A DNA stretch of 64,000 nucleotides from Locusta migratoria (taxonomy: Eukaryota; Arthropoda; Insecta; Orthoptera; Acrididae): the NCBI GenBank assembly GCA_026315105.1, contig JAOYRU010000065.1:1-64000 (forward strand). The letters are read 5' to 3'. A model generated the notes under the pieces. The model was given only the letters and a program-made list of their open reading frames with translations. It was not told where the DNA came from and searched no databases. The position numbers and the translations under genes are program-made. Of the stretch, positions 63,477 through 64,000 are shown one piece after another; the stretch's first letter is position 1; each line of letters starts with the position of its first letter.

Positions 63477-63714
63477 TAATTTTGTGGCACACCACGAAAC
63501 TGGATCTTCAGGCTTTCTCTTCCACGATCGCAGCTAAAGCTGTCGGATGGTGTTTTCGTAGGGCAGGAATGATGTTTCTCTTGCTGCCAAGGGAGTACTC
63601 TCTGACGAGAGAGCGGAGGAAATGTGCCGTGCGACGATTGCATAGGCGTTTTGTTTCCTCTTGTAACTGCTTGCTGCAGAGCAAAAGCAACAGTATTGCG
63701 GTCGTCGTTCCAGT

Positions 63715-63796
63715 GGTAACGTGGCCGAGCGGTCTAAGGCGCTGGTTTTAGGCACCAGTCTCTTCGGAGGCGTGGGTTCGAATCCCACCGTTGCCA
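63715..63796 (+). tRNA. tRNA-Leu-TAG: tRNA-Leu (TAG), unit 28
   Basis: Same as unit 1 by eye. Confidence 0.95.
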
Positions 63797-63886
63797 ATTG
63801 TTTGCTCTAATTTATTTATTTATTTTAATTCTTTTTTTTTCCGAGAATGTAACGACTGCTTTTGTGGAAAGGATGCATCTCATCCG

Positions 63887-63968
63887 ACGGCCGTGTCGTG
63901 TAGGTCTAAGGCGCTGGTTTCAGGCACCATTATCTTCGGAGGCGTGGGTTCGAATCCCATTGCTGCCA
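63887..63968 (+). pseudogene. Leu(CAG)-like relic, unit 28
   Basis: Same as unit 1 by eye. Confidence 0.8.
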
Positions 63969-64000
63969 AGGCATATAGTGTTTTCTCTCTCGAAGATGGG
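63969..64000 (+). repeat. start of a further cassette unit, cut by window edge
   Basis: The first 32 bases of the spacer that follows every relic; the array continues to the right. Confidence 0.9.

Larger units (their letters stand above)
61901..63968 (+). repeat. tRNA cassette repeat, unit 28
   Basis: 2068 bp; A4, C-run 15, T-run 9; A at 63002. Confidence 0.98.

Noticed and set aside
1..64000. Repeats as a CRISPR array or prokaryotic island
   Set aside because: Units are 2 kb, with tRNA genes of eukaryotic type and no spacers, cas genes or bacterial genes.

Overview
The window is almost entirely a head-to-tail tandem array of one tRNA gene cassette about 2.06 kb long. It holds 28 complete or interrupted units, and a partial unit at each edge shows that the array continues on both sides. 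Each unit carries, all on the + strand, tRNA-Glu(CTC), tRNA-His(GTG), tRNA-Leu(AAG) and tRNA-Leu(TAG). It also carries two relics: a 3' fragment of tRNA-His, and a broken tRNA-Leu with a CAG anticodon whose 5' end looks borrowed from tRNA-His. That makes 112 tRNA genes, 111 of them uninterrupted. None encodes CCA, box A and box B promoters are internal, and T-runs follow the genes, so these are nuclear RNA polymerase III genes of a eukaryote.

Two transposable elements break the array. At 16708-22683, on the - strand, is a complete Ty3/Gypsy LTR retrotransposon with two 449-bp LTRs that look identical, target duplications, a primer binding site matching tRNA-Ser(GCT), a polypurine tract, and a gag-pol reading frame interrupted by a single in-frame TGA. 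At 53899-54059 a short SINE-like element with a 30-A tail sits inside the tRNA-Glu gene of unit 24, flanked by an 8-bp target duplication. The retroelement type (Mag/K02A2.6-like, double zinc knuckle) and the SINE style suggest an arthropod, probably an insect. The species cannot be named from this sequence.

The units are extremely alike. After subtracting three homopolymers (a C-run of 7-18, a T-run of 8-9 and a G-run of 3-4), every unit has the same core of 2040 bases. Shared rare variants show local duplication of one unit (2-3), spread over neighbours (26-28) and a three-unit block copied in tandem (13-15 and 16-18). Unequal exchange is therefore the likely engine of growth and homogenisation. 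A few units carry mutations in single tRNAs: C33 in the His anticodon loop of units 2-3, an acceptor-stem mismatch in Glu of unit 22, and a weakened His terminator in units 8, 10 and 11.

Unit n is defined here as running from the base after one Leu(CAG) relic to the end of the next. In the unit entries, C/A gives the base at a diagnostic site upstream of tRNA-His and the number after it (4 or 3) gives the G-run length beside it. The many 60-104-codon open frames within the repeats cross the tRNAs and are not considered genes. The only protein-coding sequence seen is that of the retrotransposon.
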